From contig UQFS01000016.1 of the NCBI GenBank assembly GCA_900540375.1, forward strand, positions 9,344 through 73,343: a stretch of 64,000 bases of DNA, written 5' to 3'. The position numbers and the translations under genes are program-made. The notes beneath the pieces are model-generated. The model was not told where the DNA came from. It did no database searches and was given only the letters and a program-made list of their open reading frames with translations. Positions 43,338 to 52,200 of this stretch are shown here, piece by piece (position 1 is the stretch's first letter; the number at the start of each line of letters is the position of its first letter). Source of the stretch: an uncultured Prevotella sp. (GTDB lineage Bacteria > Bacteroidota > Bacteroidia > Bacteroidales > Bacteroidaceae).

Positions 43338-45017
43338 ATGACAAGAAGCAAAGACATACTGTTATTACTGGCCTGCTGGCTGTGTTCAGCATGGCTCGCA
43401 ATACCCGCCGGAGCCACGACAACGGCCGAAGAGATGAACATCGATGCCAAGACTTGGGCTTCGTCGGTCGTGCTCGGCTGGAACCTCGGCAACAGTCTCG
43501 AAAGCAAAGGCAACGACGAGACTGCATGGGGCAACCCGATGACAACGCGTGACATAATCAAGGCCGTGAAGGCACAGGGCTTCAACTGCGTGCGCATCCC
43601 CGTACAATGGGGCTGCCATCTCTCTGACGAGAAAACGATGACCATCGACAGCAAGTGGATGGACCGCGTGGAGGAGGTGGTCAACTACTGTTTGGACGAG
43701 AAGATGAAAGTCATCATCAACACGCACCACGAGGTGTGGTTGGAGCAGCATCCCTTCTATGCGCAGCAGAAAGAGAACAACGAGAAGCTCGCCGCACTGT
43801 GGAAACAGATCGCCGCACGCTTCAAGGACTATGGTCCGGACTTGGCTTTTGCCGGTATCAACGAGACGCAGGTCAACTGGCAGGCGCCGACTCCGGAGCA
43901 GGCCGACGTGGTGAACAGCTACAACCAAACGTTTATCAACACCGTACGCGCCACGGGCGGCAACAATGCCGAGCGCGTGCTCATCGTGCAAACTTACTCC
44001 TGCAATCCCGACTACGGCTTTCAGTATTTCGTCATCCCCAACGATCCGGCCAAAGGCCGCCTGTGCGTCGAGTTTCACTACTACAATCCCTACAATTATT
44101 GTGGCGGCAAGGAGGGAAGCTACTACTATTGGGGACAGGCCTTCAAAGACAAAGGCAAGATTTCTCCCGACGACGAGAGCCTGTTGATAAAGACCTTCGA
44201 CAAGGCCAAGACACTGTGGGCTGACAAGGGACTCGGCGTGATCGTCGGCGAGTTGGGCGTCTCTGTTCACTTCACCACCGACGACCGCGCTACCCAACTC
44301 GACAATGAGAAATACTATCTCCAGCAGGTCGTCAAGGAGACCCGCAGCCGTGGCTTCGCGCCCATCGTCTGGGACAATAACACGTTTGGCAACGGCAGTG
44401 AGATGTATGGCATCTTCAACCGTAATAATCATATGAGTGTCGACGCGCCTTGGCTGTTGCAGGGACTGCAACTCGGAGCCGGACTGGAGCCCTATAAGGA
44501 AAAGACCGAGACCGGAGTCTTCTGGGAAGGCGACGCGTTGCTCAACTGGGGCGAGGGTCTGCAACTGAAGATCCCGGCAAATAAGTTCAACAGCTTCACC
44601 ACCAAGGGACGGCTGATGCTGACCATTGAGCAGGTGCCTTCAGCCGACTATGAGCAGTTGCAACTGATGTATGGCGACTGGAGCGGTAAGGTTAACTTCA
44701 AGATAGACGGAAAGAACTATAAGGGCAGTTATGACCCCAAGGCGGCCCAGGGCACCAACGACGGAACCTATTCGCTGAGTCTGAGCTTCGACGCTGCCAC
44801 GCTGGCAAAGCTACAGACCAAGGGCCTCATCATGCAGGGCTACGGCGTAAGACTGAAGAATGTGATCATCATGCCGCAGGGCATGACCACCGCCATCTTC
44901 TATCTGGCTATGACCGACAACGGTCCGCAGAGATGCTACGACCTCACAGGAAGATCTGTTCCCGAAAGCTATCGTGGTCTGATCATCAAGAACCGTCAGC
45001 TCTGTCTCGCAAGATAA
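43338..45017 (+). CDS. GH5 endo-beta-glucanase, GH5_4-like, with C-terminal module and tail
   Basis: A 559-residue secreted enzyme with a Sec signal peptide (ending AIPAGATTT). Residues about 30-365 are a GH5 barrel: GWNLGNSLES, ETAWGNPMTT and VRIPVQWGCH are typical of subfamily 4. Acid/base E176 is in AGINETQV (the usual NEP is NET here) and nucleophile E305 in VIVGELGVS. Residues about 390-520 form a beta-sandwich that may bind carbohydrate. The last ~28 residues (YDLTGRSVPESYRG then LIIKN) resemble a type IX secretion sorting tail, so it may be surface-anchored or secreted. GH5_4 enzymes cut mixed-linkage glucan, xyloglucan, glucomannan or cellulose. It precedes SusCD by 256 bp. Confidence 0.9.
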   Translation: MTRSKDILLLLACWLCSAWLAIPAGATTTAEEMNIDAKTWASSVVLGWNLGNSLESKGNDETAWGNPMTTRDIIKAVKAQGFNCVRIPVQWGCHLSDEKTMTIDSKWMDRVEEVVNYCLDEKMKVIINTHHEVWLEQHPFYAQQKENNEKLAALWKQIAARFKDYGPDLAFAGINETQVNWQAPTPEQADVVNSYNQTFINTVRATGGNNAERVLIVQTYSCNPDYGFQYFVIPNDPAKGRLCVEFHYYNPYNYCGGKEGSYYYWGQAFKDKGKISPDDESLLIKTFDKAKTLWADKGLGVIVGELGVSVHFTTDDRATQLDNEKYYLQQVVKETRSRGFAPIVWDNNTFGNGSEMYGIFNRNNHMSVDAPWLLQGLQLGAGLEPYKEKTETGVFWEGDALLNWGEGLQLKIPANKFNSFTTKGRLMLTIEQVPSADYEQLQLMYGDWSGKVNFKIDGKNYKGSYDPKAAQGTNDGTYSLSLSFDAATLAKLQTKGLIMQGYGVRLKNVIIMPQGMTTAIFYLAMTDNGPQRCYDLTGRSVPESYRGLIIKNRQLCLAR

Positions 45018-45076
45018 TATTGCATTGTTCTAGGACTGATACCTATAATAGGCTTCTTTGTTTTTAGGATAACCGT

Positions 45077-45127
45077 TCATCCCTCCTGCTCCCAGCGTGT
45101 CTCACGCCATAGAGTCAAGAGGGATGA
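45077..45127 (+). promoter_or_regulatory. Nested hairpin between GH5 and SusC
   Basis: TCATCCCTC (45077-45085) pairs with GAGGGATGA (45119-45127), and GCGTG (45095-45099) with CACGC (45103-45107) inside. No T-run. Upstream of the SusC promoter, so it is either the 3' structure of the GH5 mRNA or an operator-like dyad. Confidence 0.5.
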
Positions 45128-45216
45128 TTGCGTTATAACAATAGGCAAATCAGCAGGTTTGTCAGCTGCCAAACCTTCATTGTCAGTATTCTAACCTCTG
45201 AGAAACATATAAAACC

Positions 45217-45225
45217 TAACTTTGC
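45217..45225 (+). promoter_or_regulatory. Promoter -7 box for the beta-glucan SusC
   Basis: TAACTTTGC, exact match to TAnnTTTGY, 48 bp before ATG 45274; no clear -33 element. Confidence 0.6.
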
Positions 45226-45273
45226 AACCAGCTTAATAACACCGAAAATAAGTAAAACCTAAGTATACAGACA

Positions 45274-48200
45274 ATGAAGAAAAGTAATCGGAATCTTCTG
45301 TGCATGACCAGCGTCTGTGCCGCTCTTCTTGCTCTCGACGTCCAGCCCGCTTTCAGTGCTGAGACTCCGGGCGTGAGCACGACGCAACAGAGCCATGCCA
45401 TCCAGGGTACCGTCACCGACGGCAACGAACCCATCATCGGCGCCAGCGTGATGGTGAAAGGTAAAAACCAAGGTGCTGTCACCGACATGGACGGGCACTT
45501 CACCCTCGACGTAGCGCCCGGCACGGAACTCGTCATCTCTTATCTTGGTTATCAACCCAAGACCGTGAAAGCCACAGCAGGCATGAAGGTCACCCTCAGC
45601 GAGGACAGCAAAAACCTCAAGGAGGTTGTCGTCACCGCGCTTGGCATCAAGCGCGACCGCAAGGCACTGGGCTACGGCCTCAGTGAGATCAAAGGCGAAG
45701 AACTCACCAAAGCCAAAGAGACCAATGTCATCAACTCGCTCGCCGGTAAGGTCGCCGGGCTCGTGGTGCAGAACACGGCCGGTGGTGCCAGCGGTTCCAC
45801 ACGCGTGCTGCTCCGTGGTAACACCGAGATGACGGGCAACAACCAACCGCTCTACGTCGTCGACGGCGTGCCTTTGGACAACACCAACTTTGGCAGCGCG
45901 GGACAAGCAGGCGGTTATGACCTCGGCGACGGCATCTCGGCCATCAACCCCGATGACATCGAGACGATGACTGTCCTCAAGGGTCCTGCTGCTTCCGCCC
46001 TCTATGGTAGCCGTGCCTCCCACGGTGTGATCCTCATCACCACCAAGAAAGCCGCCAAGGACAGGGTCAGCGTGGAATACAACGGAAGCTTCACTATGGA
46101 TAAGCAGTTGGCAAAATGGGACAACGTACAGCAGATCTATGGTATGGGCAACGGCGGACAGTATCTCGACACGACCACTTCCGGTACCAACATGAGCTGG
46201 GGACCGAAGGCCGACGACTACCTCGTGAAGTACTTCGACGGACAGAAACGTCCCTTCCAGATCTGGCCGGACAACACCTCGAACTTCTTCCGCACAGGTC
46301 TCACCGCACAAAACACGGCCGTGCTCTCCGTCAGTTCAGGCAAGACGGGCGTGCGCTTCTCCATGACCGACATGCGCAACAAGGACATCCTGCCCAACAC
46401 CCACATGAGCCGCGACAACTTCAACCTGCGCGCCACCACTTCAGCCGGCCCCGTAGACTTTGACTTTACCGCCAACTACACACGCGAGAATGTGAAGAAC
46501 CGCCCGGCACTCGGCGACTCACAGAGCAATGTCGGTAAGAACCTGATGACGCTCGCTTCTACCTACAACCAGGCGTGGCTGCGCACCTATCAAAACGCCG
46601 ACGGCACCTATGCCAACTGGAACGGACTCGACCAATACAACAAGAACCCGTACTGGGATCTCTATAAGAACAAGAACACTTCCGCCAAGGATGTCTTCCG
46701 CTTCACCGGTAAGGCCATCTGGAACATTGCTGAAGGACTGAAACTCCAGGGAACTGTGGGTACCGACATCAACAACATGACCTTCGACGACTTTGTGGCA
46801 AAGACCACGCCGGGCCAGGCCGCCGGTTCACTGACCAACCAGGTGTTTCACAACCGCACGCTCAACGCCGAACTCCTCATGCTCTACAACCACAGCTGGG
46901 GCGACTTTGACCTCAACGCCACCTTTGGCGGCAACATCTTCAAGGTCGACAACAAGACCTACACCATGAAGGGTCTCAACCAGCAGATGATGAACTTGGA
47001 GACGATCATGAACTACTCCGAGCAGCACGTACAGCAAGATACTTATAAGAAGCAGATCAACTCGCTCTACGGCAGTGCCTCGCTGGGCTACAAACACACC
47101 TATTATATCGAGGGCACGCTGCGCGGTGACAAGAGTTCGACCCTGCCTCTGAACCATAACACCTACGTCTATCCTTCTGTATCGGGCAGCATGGTGTTTT
47201 CGGAATTCATCAAGAACAAGCGCATCATCAGCTTTGGTAAGCTGCGCGCCTCTTGGGCAAAGGTAGGTAGCGACACCGATCCTTATCAGCTCGCGCTGAA
47301 CTACGCTACGGCAAAGTACAGCTATCCGGGCTTTACCATCGGCATGATCAACAACTATACCCAGCCCAACAAGGACCTCAAGCCTACGATGACCAGCTCC
47401 TATGAGCTCGGTTTGGAGATGAAGTTCTTCAACTATCGCATGGGACTCGATATCACTTACTACAATCAGAACTCGCGAGATCAGATCATCCGGCTGGCTT
47501 CTTCTTCCACCAGCGGCTATGCCAACCGACTCATCAACGCCGGTGAGATTCAGAACCAAGGCGTAGAGATTGCCCTCAACGGACGTGCCCTGCAACTCAA
47601 GGACTTCGCTTGGGACTTGGGCGTGAACTTCTCCAAGAATAATAATAAGGTGAAGAAGCTCGTCGACGGCATGGACTATTTCGAGCTCGAAAAGGCTACC
47701 TGGTGCGGCGTGAGCGTCGGCGCTGAGGTCGGTCAGAACTACGGCTCCATCGTCGGCAAGGACTTCAAACGCAATGCCGACGGTCAGGTCATCATCAACT
47801 CTGAGACGGGTATGCCGATCGTCGACGACAAGACTCACGTGCTCGGCAATGCTTCTTGGGACTGGACAGGCGGTTGGTACACCACCTTCTCCTACAAGAA
47901 CTTCCGTCTCTCGGCTTCCTTCGACGTGAAGGTCGGCGCTGATCTCTTCTCCATGTCCATGCGCTCGGCCTACCAGACCGGCAAGGCCAAGGAGACGCTC
48001 GCCGGACGCGAGGAGTGGTACCAGTCAGAGGAAGCTCGCCTCGCCGCCGGAAAGACCATCGCTGAATGGCGCGCAGAGGGCAAGGCCCGCGGCTATGTTA
48101 TTCCCGGTGTCATCGAGCAGGCCGACGGAAGCTTCAAGCCCAACGACATCCCCGTCAACCCCGAGGCTTACTGGAAGAGTGCCGCCGACAACGCTCCTTC

Positions 48201-48453
48201 GATGTTTATCTATGACAACTCCTACGTCAAGTGCCGCGAGATCACCTTCGGCTACACCTTCCCCGAGAAGATGCTTGGCAACTTTGTCAAAGGACTCACT
48301 GTCAGCTTCGTGGCCCGCAACCCATTCATCGTGTGGAAAAACATCCCCAACATCGACCCGGACTCCGGATACAACACCTCCGGACTCGGACTGGAATATG
48401 GCTCTCTGCCCTCCCGCCGCAGCTACGGTCTCAACGTCAACGTGAAGTTCTAA
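45274..48453 (+). CDS. SusC family TonB-dependent transporter of the GH5 locus
   Basis: A 1059-residue outer-membrane protein: signal peptide, carboxypeptidase-regulatory-like domain (AIQGTVTDGNEPIIGASVM), TonB-box region LKEVVVTALGIKRDRKALGYG (split: LKEVVVTALGIKRDRK, ALGYG) near residue 120, plug with LLRGNTEMTGNNQPLYVVDG, and a beta-barrel ending YGLNVNVKF. No STN domain. The TALGIKR version of the SusC signature marks a different SusC branch from the other two loci. It has its own promoter and is followed by its SusD 49 bp later. Confidence 0.96.
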   Translation: MKKSNRNLLCMTSVCAALLALDVQPAFSAETPGVSTTQQSHAIQGTVTDGNEPIIGASVMVKGKNQGAVTDMDGHFTLDVAPGTELVISYLGYQPKTVKATAGMKVTLSEDSKNLKEVVVTALGIKRDRKALGYGLSEIKGEELTKAKETNVINSLAGKVAGLVVQNTAGGASGSTRVLLRGNTEMTGNNQPLYVVDGVPLDNTNFGSAGQAGGYDLGDGISAINPDDIETMTVLKGPAASALYGSRASHGVILITTKKAAKDRVSVEYNGSFTMDKQLAKWDNVQQIYGMGNGGQYLDTTTSGTNMSWGPKADDYLVKYFDGQKRPFQIWPDNTSNFFRTGLTAQNTAVLSVSSGKTGVRFSMTDMRNKDILPNTHMSRDNFNLRATTSAGPVDFDFTANYTRENVKNRPALGDSQSNVGKNLMTLASTYNQAWLRTYQNADGTYANWNGLDQYNKNPYWDLYKNKNTSAKDVFRFTGKAIWNIAEGLKLQGTVGTDINNMTFDDFVAKTTPGQAAGSLTNQVFHNRTLNAELLMLYNHSWGDFDLNATFGGNIFKVDNKTYTMKGLNQQMMNLETIMNYSEQHVQQDTYKKQINSLYGSASLGYKHTYYIEGTLRGDKSSTLPLNHNTYVYPSVSGSMVFSEFIKNKRIISFGKLRASWAKVGSDTDPYQLALNYATAKYSYPGFTIGMINNYTQPNKDLKPTMTSSYELGLEMKFFNYRMGLDITYYNQNSRDQIIRLASSSTSGYANRLINAGEIQNQGVEIALNGRALQLKDFAWDLGVNFSKNNNKVKKLVDGMDYFELEKATWCGVSVGAEVGQNYGSIVGKDFKRNADGQVIINSETGMPIVDDKTHVLGNASWDWTGGWYTTFSYKNFRLSASFDVKVGADLFSMSMRSAYQTGKAKETLAGREEWYQSEEARLAAGKTIAEWRAEGKARGYVIPGVIEQADGSFKPNDIPVNPEAYWKSAADNAPSMFIYDNSYVKCREITFGYTFPEKMLGNFVKGLTVSFVARNPFIVWKNIPNIDPDSGYNTSGLGLEYGSLPSRRSYGLNVNVKF

Positions 48454-48502
48454 ACAACGAATGGCAGTAACAATCACTCCATTCATAAAATATCAAGCAA
48501 TC

Positions 48503-50257
48503 ATGAAATCACTCATCAAGAAATATACAGCTAAGGGTCTGCTCTCTCTGGCCTTCGCATTGCCTTTGGCTTGCGGCGTGATGGCATCGTGCTCCGACGA
48601 CCACATGGCCGAGGTCAACACCGATGACAGCAAGAGCGAGACCATCGACCCCAACAACCAGCTGACCACGGTGCTGCTCCAGACTTATGGCGACTTCAGC
48701 CTCATGGACACCTACCGCAGCTATATCACCGGTTTCACACAGCACTTCGCCGGTGCCTGGAACGTGACCAACTATGCCGGAAGTGTACACGCCAACGACG
48801 ACCAGAGCCGTCTGCTCTGGGATCGCTACTACTCCGTGGCCATCAAGAACCTCGTCGATGCCATCAACACCACGCAGGAAAGCCAGCCCGCCCTCAACGC
48901 TGCGCTGCGCATCCACCGCGTCTATTTGATGTCGGTGCTCACCGACACCTATGGCGACATTCCTTACTCCGAAGCCGGACTAGGATATATCAAGGGCATC
49001 TCCAACCCGGTCTATGACAAGCAGGAGGACATCTACAACGCTTTCTTCACAGAACTCAAGGCATGCGTAGACCAACTCGACAATGCCAACGACCGCATCA
49101 CGGGCGACGTGACCAGCCTCAAGGGTGACCGCCAGGCTTGGCAGCGCTACGCCAACAGTCTGCGCCTGCGCTTCGCCATGCGCATCTCCGACATCAACCC
49201 CGAGAAGGCTCAGAAGGAGTTCGAGGCTGCCCTCAACGATCCGCACGGCTACATCATCGATGCCTCGCAAAACGCTTATGTCATCTATGCCAACGAGCCC
49301 TTCACGCTCTATAAGGGTGCTGAGGAATATGACTTCCGCGTCAATGCGCTCGGCGAGATCCTCTACGGCCAAGATCCTACATCCCCGACGTTCATCAGTT
49401 CTACTTTCTTCGACCTGATGCAGCAGACCGGCGACCCGCGTCTGTACCGTATCTGCCGCCACTACATCAACACGAAGCGCTCCGAGATCACACCCGACCG
49501 AGAGGGCAACCACGACCTCACCGACGAGGTGGTTGCTTATCTCAAGCGCAGCAACACCGCAGAGGCGCCCTGTGACCCGGGGGCTGCCTGGTGGAACAAC
49601 TGGATCAACGCGCCGGCCAACTCCGAGATTCCTACTTTGGACAAGATGATCAAGGACGATCCTGCTGCCGGATACGACCAGAGCAACTTCAACGCACGCA
49701 TGATGCGACCGGCCCTGAACATCGACTTCGAGATGCCTGACCGTCCCGGTATTCTCATCACGTCGGCTGAGGTGGACTTCCTAAAGGCGGAGGCTAAGAC
49801 CAAAGGATGGAATGTCAGCAGCGATGCCGAACAGCTCTACGAAGACGGAGTGCGTGCTTCGATGAAGATGCTCAACGACTACTATCTCACCACATCGGAG
49901 AAGATCTCCGACGAAGAGATCAGCAAGTTCATAGCCGCCAACCCGCTTGGCAACAATCCTAAGGAAAATATCAACACGCAAGCCTGGATTCTGCACATGA
50001 TGAACCCCGCCGAGGCTTGGGCCAACCTGCGCCGCAGCGACTATCCGGTGCTCAAGGACCGCTCAAAGTTGGCTAAATTTGAGAGTGACTTCACCTACGA
50101 CGACAAGAACCTCACCACGCCGGTACGCCTGAAGTACCCGATACTCGAGTCGAAATACAACAGCAAGCACTACGACGAGGCGCTCCAGCGCATGGGAGGC
50201 GACGACGACTGGCACCACCGCCTGTGGTGGGACACCAAGGACATCAACGTCAAGTAG
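48503..50257 (+). CDS. SusD-like lipoprotein of the GH5 locus (SusD_2 type)
   Basis: A 584-residue lipoprotein started at ATG 48503, which begins a normal signal (MKSLIKKYTAKGLLSLAFAL) ending in MASCSDDH; the longer frame from 48461 adds residues without a signal. It carries the SusD-like type-2 hallmark LTDTYGDIPYSEAG near residue 155, LRLRFAMRISDINPEKAQ, and AEVDFLKAEAKTKGW in the C-terminal part. It would bind beta-gluco-oligosaccharides and cap the preceding SusC. Confidence 0.94.
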   Translation: MKSLIKKYTAKGLLSLAFALPLACGVMASCSDDHMAEVNTDDSKSETIDPNNQLTTVLLQTYGDFSLMDTYRSYITGFTQHFAGAWNVTNYAGSVHANDDQSRLLWDRYYSVAIKNLVDAINTTQESQPALNAALRIHRVYLMSVLTDTYGDIPYSEAGLGYIKGISNPVYDKQEDIYNAFFTELKACVDQLDNANDRITGDVTSLKGDRQAWQRYANSLRLRFAMRISDINPEKAQKEFEAALNDPHGYIIDASQNAYVIYANEPFTLYKGAEEYDFRVNALGEILYGQDPTSPTFISSTFFDLMQQTGDPRLYRICRHYINTKRSEITPDREGNHDLTDEVVAYLKRSNTAEAPCDPGAAWWNNWINAPANSEIPTLDKMIKDDPAAGYDQSNFNARMMRPALNIDFEMPDRPGILITSAEVDFLKAEAKTKGWNVSSDAEQLYEDGVRASMKMLNDYYLTTSEKISDEEISKFIAANPLGNNPKENINTQAWILHMMNPAEAWANLRRSDYPVLKDRSKLAKFESDFTYDDKNLTTPVRLKYPILESKYNSKHYDEALQRMGGDDDWHHRLWWDTKDINVK

Positions 50258-50336
50258 ACTTCATCGACCTGGCCCGCCAGTGCAAAACAGTCTGTCGGGC
50301 CAATAGAACAACAAACAATTCAAGACAACGACAACC

Positions 50337-51335
50337 ATGAAAACAATCAAGCATATCGCTCTGCGCGCTTTCGGACTGCTGATGATAGCCTGTGCCGCCA
50401 CAGCATTCACGGCCTGCTCTTCCGACGATGATCCGTTCTTCACAGCTGAGGAGACCGATGCGCCGCGCATCCTCAACACCAACATCCCGGAGTGGAAGGA
50501 TGGTCAGCCCCAGGCCCTCATCACGCAAAGCCGCACCAGTAACTTCGTATTTAACATCATCGCTACACCACGCGACTACACGACGATATCGTGGTACATC
50601 GACGGACAGCTCATCCACGAGGGCGACTCCATCGACCAGCCACTGCTCGCCGGCGACCATGAACTGAAGATTGTGGCCACCACGACAAAGGGGCTCTCCA
50701 CCTCGCGCACGACACGCGTGGTGATCACGCCCGCCGACGGCGATCCTGTGCTCGGCACAAAGGCTAAAGATCTGTGGGTGGCGCCGGGCGCAAAGACCAC
50801 GATCCACGGATGCTCCAACCTCGACGAGGTGGCCAAAGTGTTCATCGGTGGTAAAGAGGCTACCGTCGTCAGTGCAGAAAACGGCAATCTGACGCTCGCC
50901 ATTCCGGCTGATTTGGCAGAGGGTGACTACTCCGTCTTGCTGCAAGACGCAGCCGGACAGCAGTATGGCGGCGGTAAGATCAAGGTGACAAATGAGCCTT
51001 ATCCCGACCAGAGCGAGACGCTGTGGGAGGGCAGCTTCAACGTCACGTGGGGCACGCCGTTCGACGCGCTCAAGGACGGCTTCATCAACCATGTTCACGC
51101 CGGCACGATCCTGAAGGTATATGTCAGCGGTGATGGTCAGGGTACGGCAACCACAGCATGGTGGAACAACCTGCTCACGGGCAAAGGCGATCCCGAGCGT
51201 GGTGACATCACCATCAGTGGCAGTCAGATACTCGAATACGAACTCACCGACCTCTCCATCCAACTCCTCAAGAACCAGAACGGTTTCCTGATGGTCGGCA
51301 ACGGATACACCATCTCCAAGGTGACGGTGGAATAG
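50337..51335 (+). CDS. Surface glycan-binding lipoprotein
   Basis: A 332-residue lipoprotein (lipobox AFTACSSDDD). The layout is: a proline-linked PKD/Ig-like domain with SWYIDGQLIHEGDS (residues about 40-135), an IPT/TIG-like domain with VAPGAKTTIHGCSNL (about 145-220), and a C-terminal beta-sandwich with SETLWEGSFNVTW and GTATTAWWNNLL (about 225-332) that probably carries the sugar-binding face. It is 79 bp behind SusD and is followed by a strong terminator, so it ends the operon. No catalytic motif was seen. Its role is to hold glycan at the surface. Confidence 0.82.
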   Translation: MKTIKHIALRAFGLLMIACAATAFTACSSDDDPFFTAEETDAPRILNTNIPEWKDGQPQALITQSRTSNFVFNIIATPRDYTTISWYIDGQLIHEGDSIDQPLLAGDHELKIVATTTKGLSTSRTTRVVITPADGDPVLGTKAKDLWVAPGAKTTIHGCSNLDEVAKVFIGGKEATVVSAENGNLTLAIPADLAEGDYSVLLQDAAGQQYGGGKIKVTNEPYPDQSETLWEGSFNVTWGTPFDALKDGFINHVHAGTILKVYVSGDGQGTATTAWWNNLLTGKGDPERGDITISGSQILEYELTDLSIQLLKNQNGFLMVGNGYTISKVTVE

Positions 51336-51355
51336 TCCTACAAAAAAACACCGAG

Positions 51356-51390
51356 ATCCCTCACAACCGCCATAGTTGTGAGGGATTTTT
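51356..51390 (+). terminator. Terminator of the GH5-SusCD-binding protein operon
   Basis: ATCCCTCACAAC (51356-51367) pairs perfectly with GTTGTGAGGGAT (51375-51386) around a 7-base loop, followed by TTTTG. Confidence 0.9.
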
Positions 51391-51749
51391 GTACTCATTT
51401 TTCTGTATAACATTCCTGACTTGCAAACCACAACGGATACCTTTTGCCACTGATTTGAGACAAAAATCGCAGTCACTTACCCATGATCTAAAACAAAACC
51501 GACCAAGTTCTGCCACTGATTTAGATGTCAGAACTGAATCAAGCCACACGGATCTAACACACTACTTGCTATTGTTTTTGCCAATTGAACAGAGCTTAGA
51601 ATTCGGAAAAGCCATCTAACTTTCTTGACAAAACACCCTCCGCGTTTACTCGCAATATAGAGAGCGCTGAATCGGCATCCCATCATCAAGCCCACACAAA
51701 ACTGACTTTTTCCATCGAATTTTGCGCTCTTTAATGCTCAGAAAGGCAC

Positions 51750-51830
51750 TTTGATACTGTCATCTCGCTTAAATGACAAGGTCAGAAAGGCGAGATGACA
51801 TGGTCAGATAAGCGAGATGACAGCATCAAA
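51750..51830. repeat. Triple motif with long inverted repeat
   Basis: TTTGATACTGTCATCTCGCTTA at 51750-51771 and the near-complement TAAGCGAGATGACAGCATCAAA at 51809-51830 (one mismatch in 22), with a third copy GGCGAGATGACA at 51789-51800 in the loop. Confidence 0.75.
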
Positions 51831-51946
51831 ATACCTTTTTGACCAAAAATTATCTAGAGAATTTTGCAAGAAAAAAAACGAGTTGATACGCACAAAATGC
51901 ACTCGTATTCATAATATATTGTCTATCAGTAACTTACAAAAACATG

Positions 51947-51966
51947 CTGATTTTCACGAAAATCAG
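51947..51966. repeat. 20-bp palindrome
   Basis: CTGATTTTC and GAAAATCAG are exact complements separated by two bases. Candidate protein-binding dyad. Confidence 0.55.
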
Positions 51967-52072
51967 AGCAAAGTAGGTCTTCGTGGAAAAGAATCGATTC
52001 TCAGTGCCCGTTTTTTGTCAGAAAAGCGAACAAACGGATAAGGAAGATAGAAAACGACAGATAAGAATGATA

Positions 52073-52096
52073 GACAGAAAGACAGAAAGACAGAAA
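52073..52096 (+). repeat. Three tandem copies of GACAGAAA
   Basis: Perfect 8-bp tandem; each copy can pair with TTCTGTCT at 52109-52116, allowing alternative hairpins. Lies about 105 bp before the Rpn gene. Confidence 0.6.
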
Positions 52097-52165
52097 GAAC
52101 AGATTTTATTCTGTCTAAAACCTAAAAAACTTCCTAAGTCTCTTGCTTATTTGATGCTTTTTTCC

Positions 52166-52174
52166 GATATTTGC
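52166..52174 (+). promoter_or_regulatory. Weak promoter box for the Rpn gene
   Basis: GATATTTGC, one mismatch to TAnnTTTGY, 26 bp before ATG 52201. Confidence 0.4.
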
Positions 52175-52200
52175 AGAGAGTAATCATTTAGACACAGACG

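Larger units (their letters stand above)
51336..52165. other. Long non-coding stretch with repeats and dyads
   Basis: About 830 bp, visibly AT-rich. After the terminator at 51356-51386 it holds two TGCCACTGATTT words (51444-51455 and 51510-51521), a triple GCGAGATGACA motif (51750-51830), a palindrome (51947-51966) and a gacagaaa tandem (52073-52096). A 74-codon frame at 51817-52041 has no signal or motif and is not credited. May hold an RNA gene or the remains of a mobile element; nothing more certain can be said. Confidence 0.5.

Noticed and set aside
43386..44564. 392-codon minus-strand frame opposite GH5
   Set aside because: Shadow of the GH5 coding strand; no family features.
51817..52041. 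74-codon plus-strand frame in the long gap
   Set aside because: Overlaps the triple motif and the palindrome, has no promoter, signal or recognisable domain.
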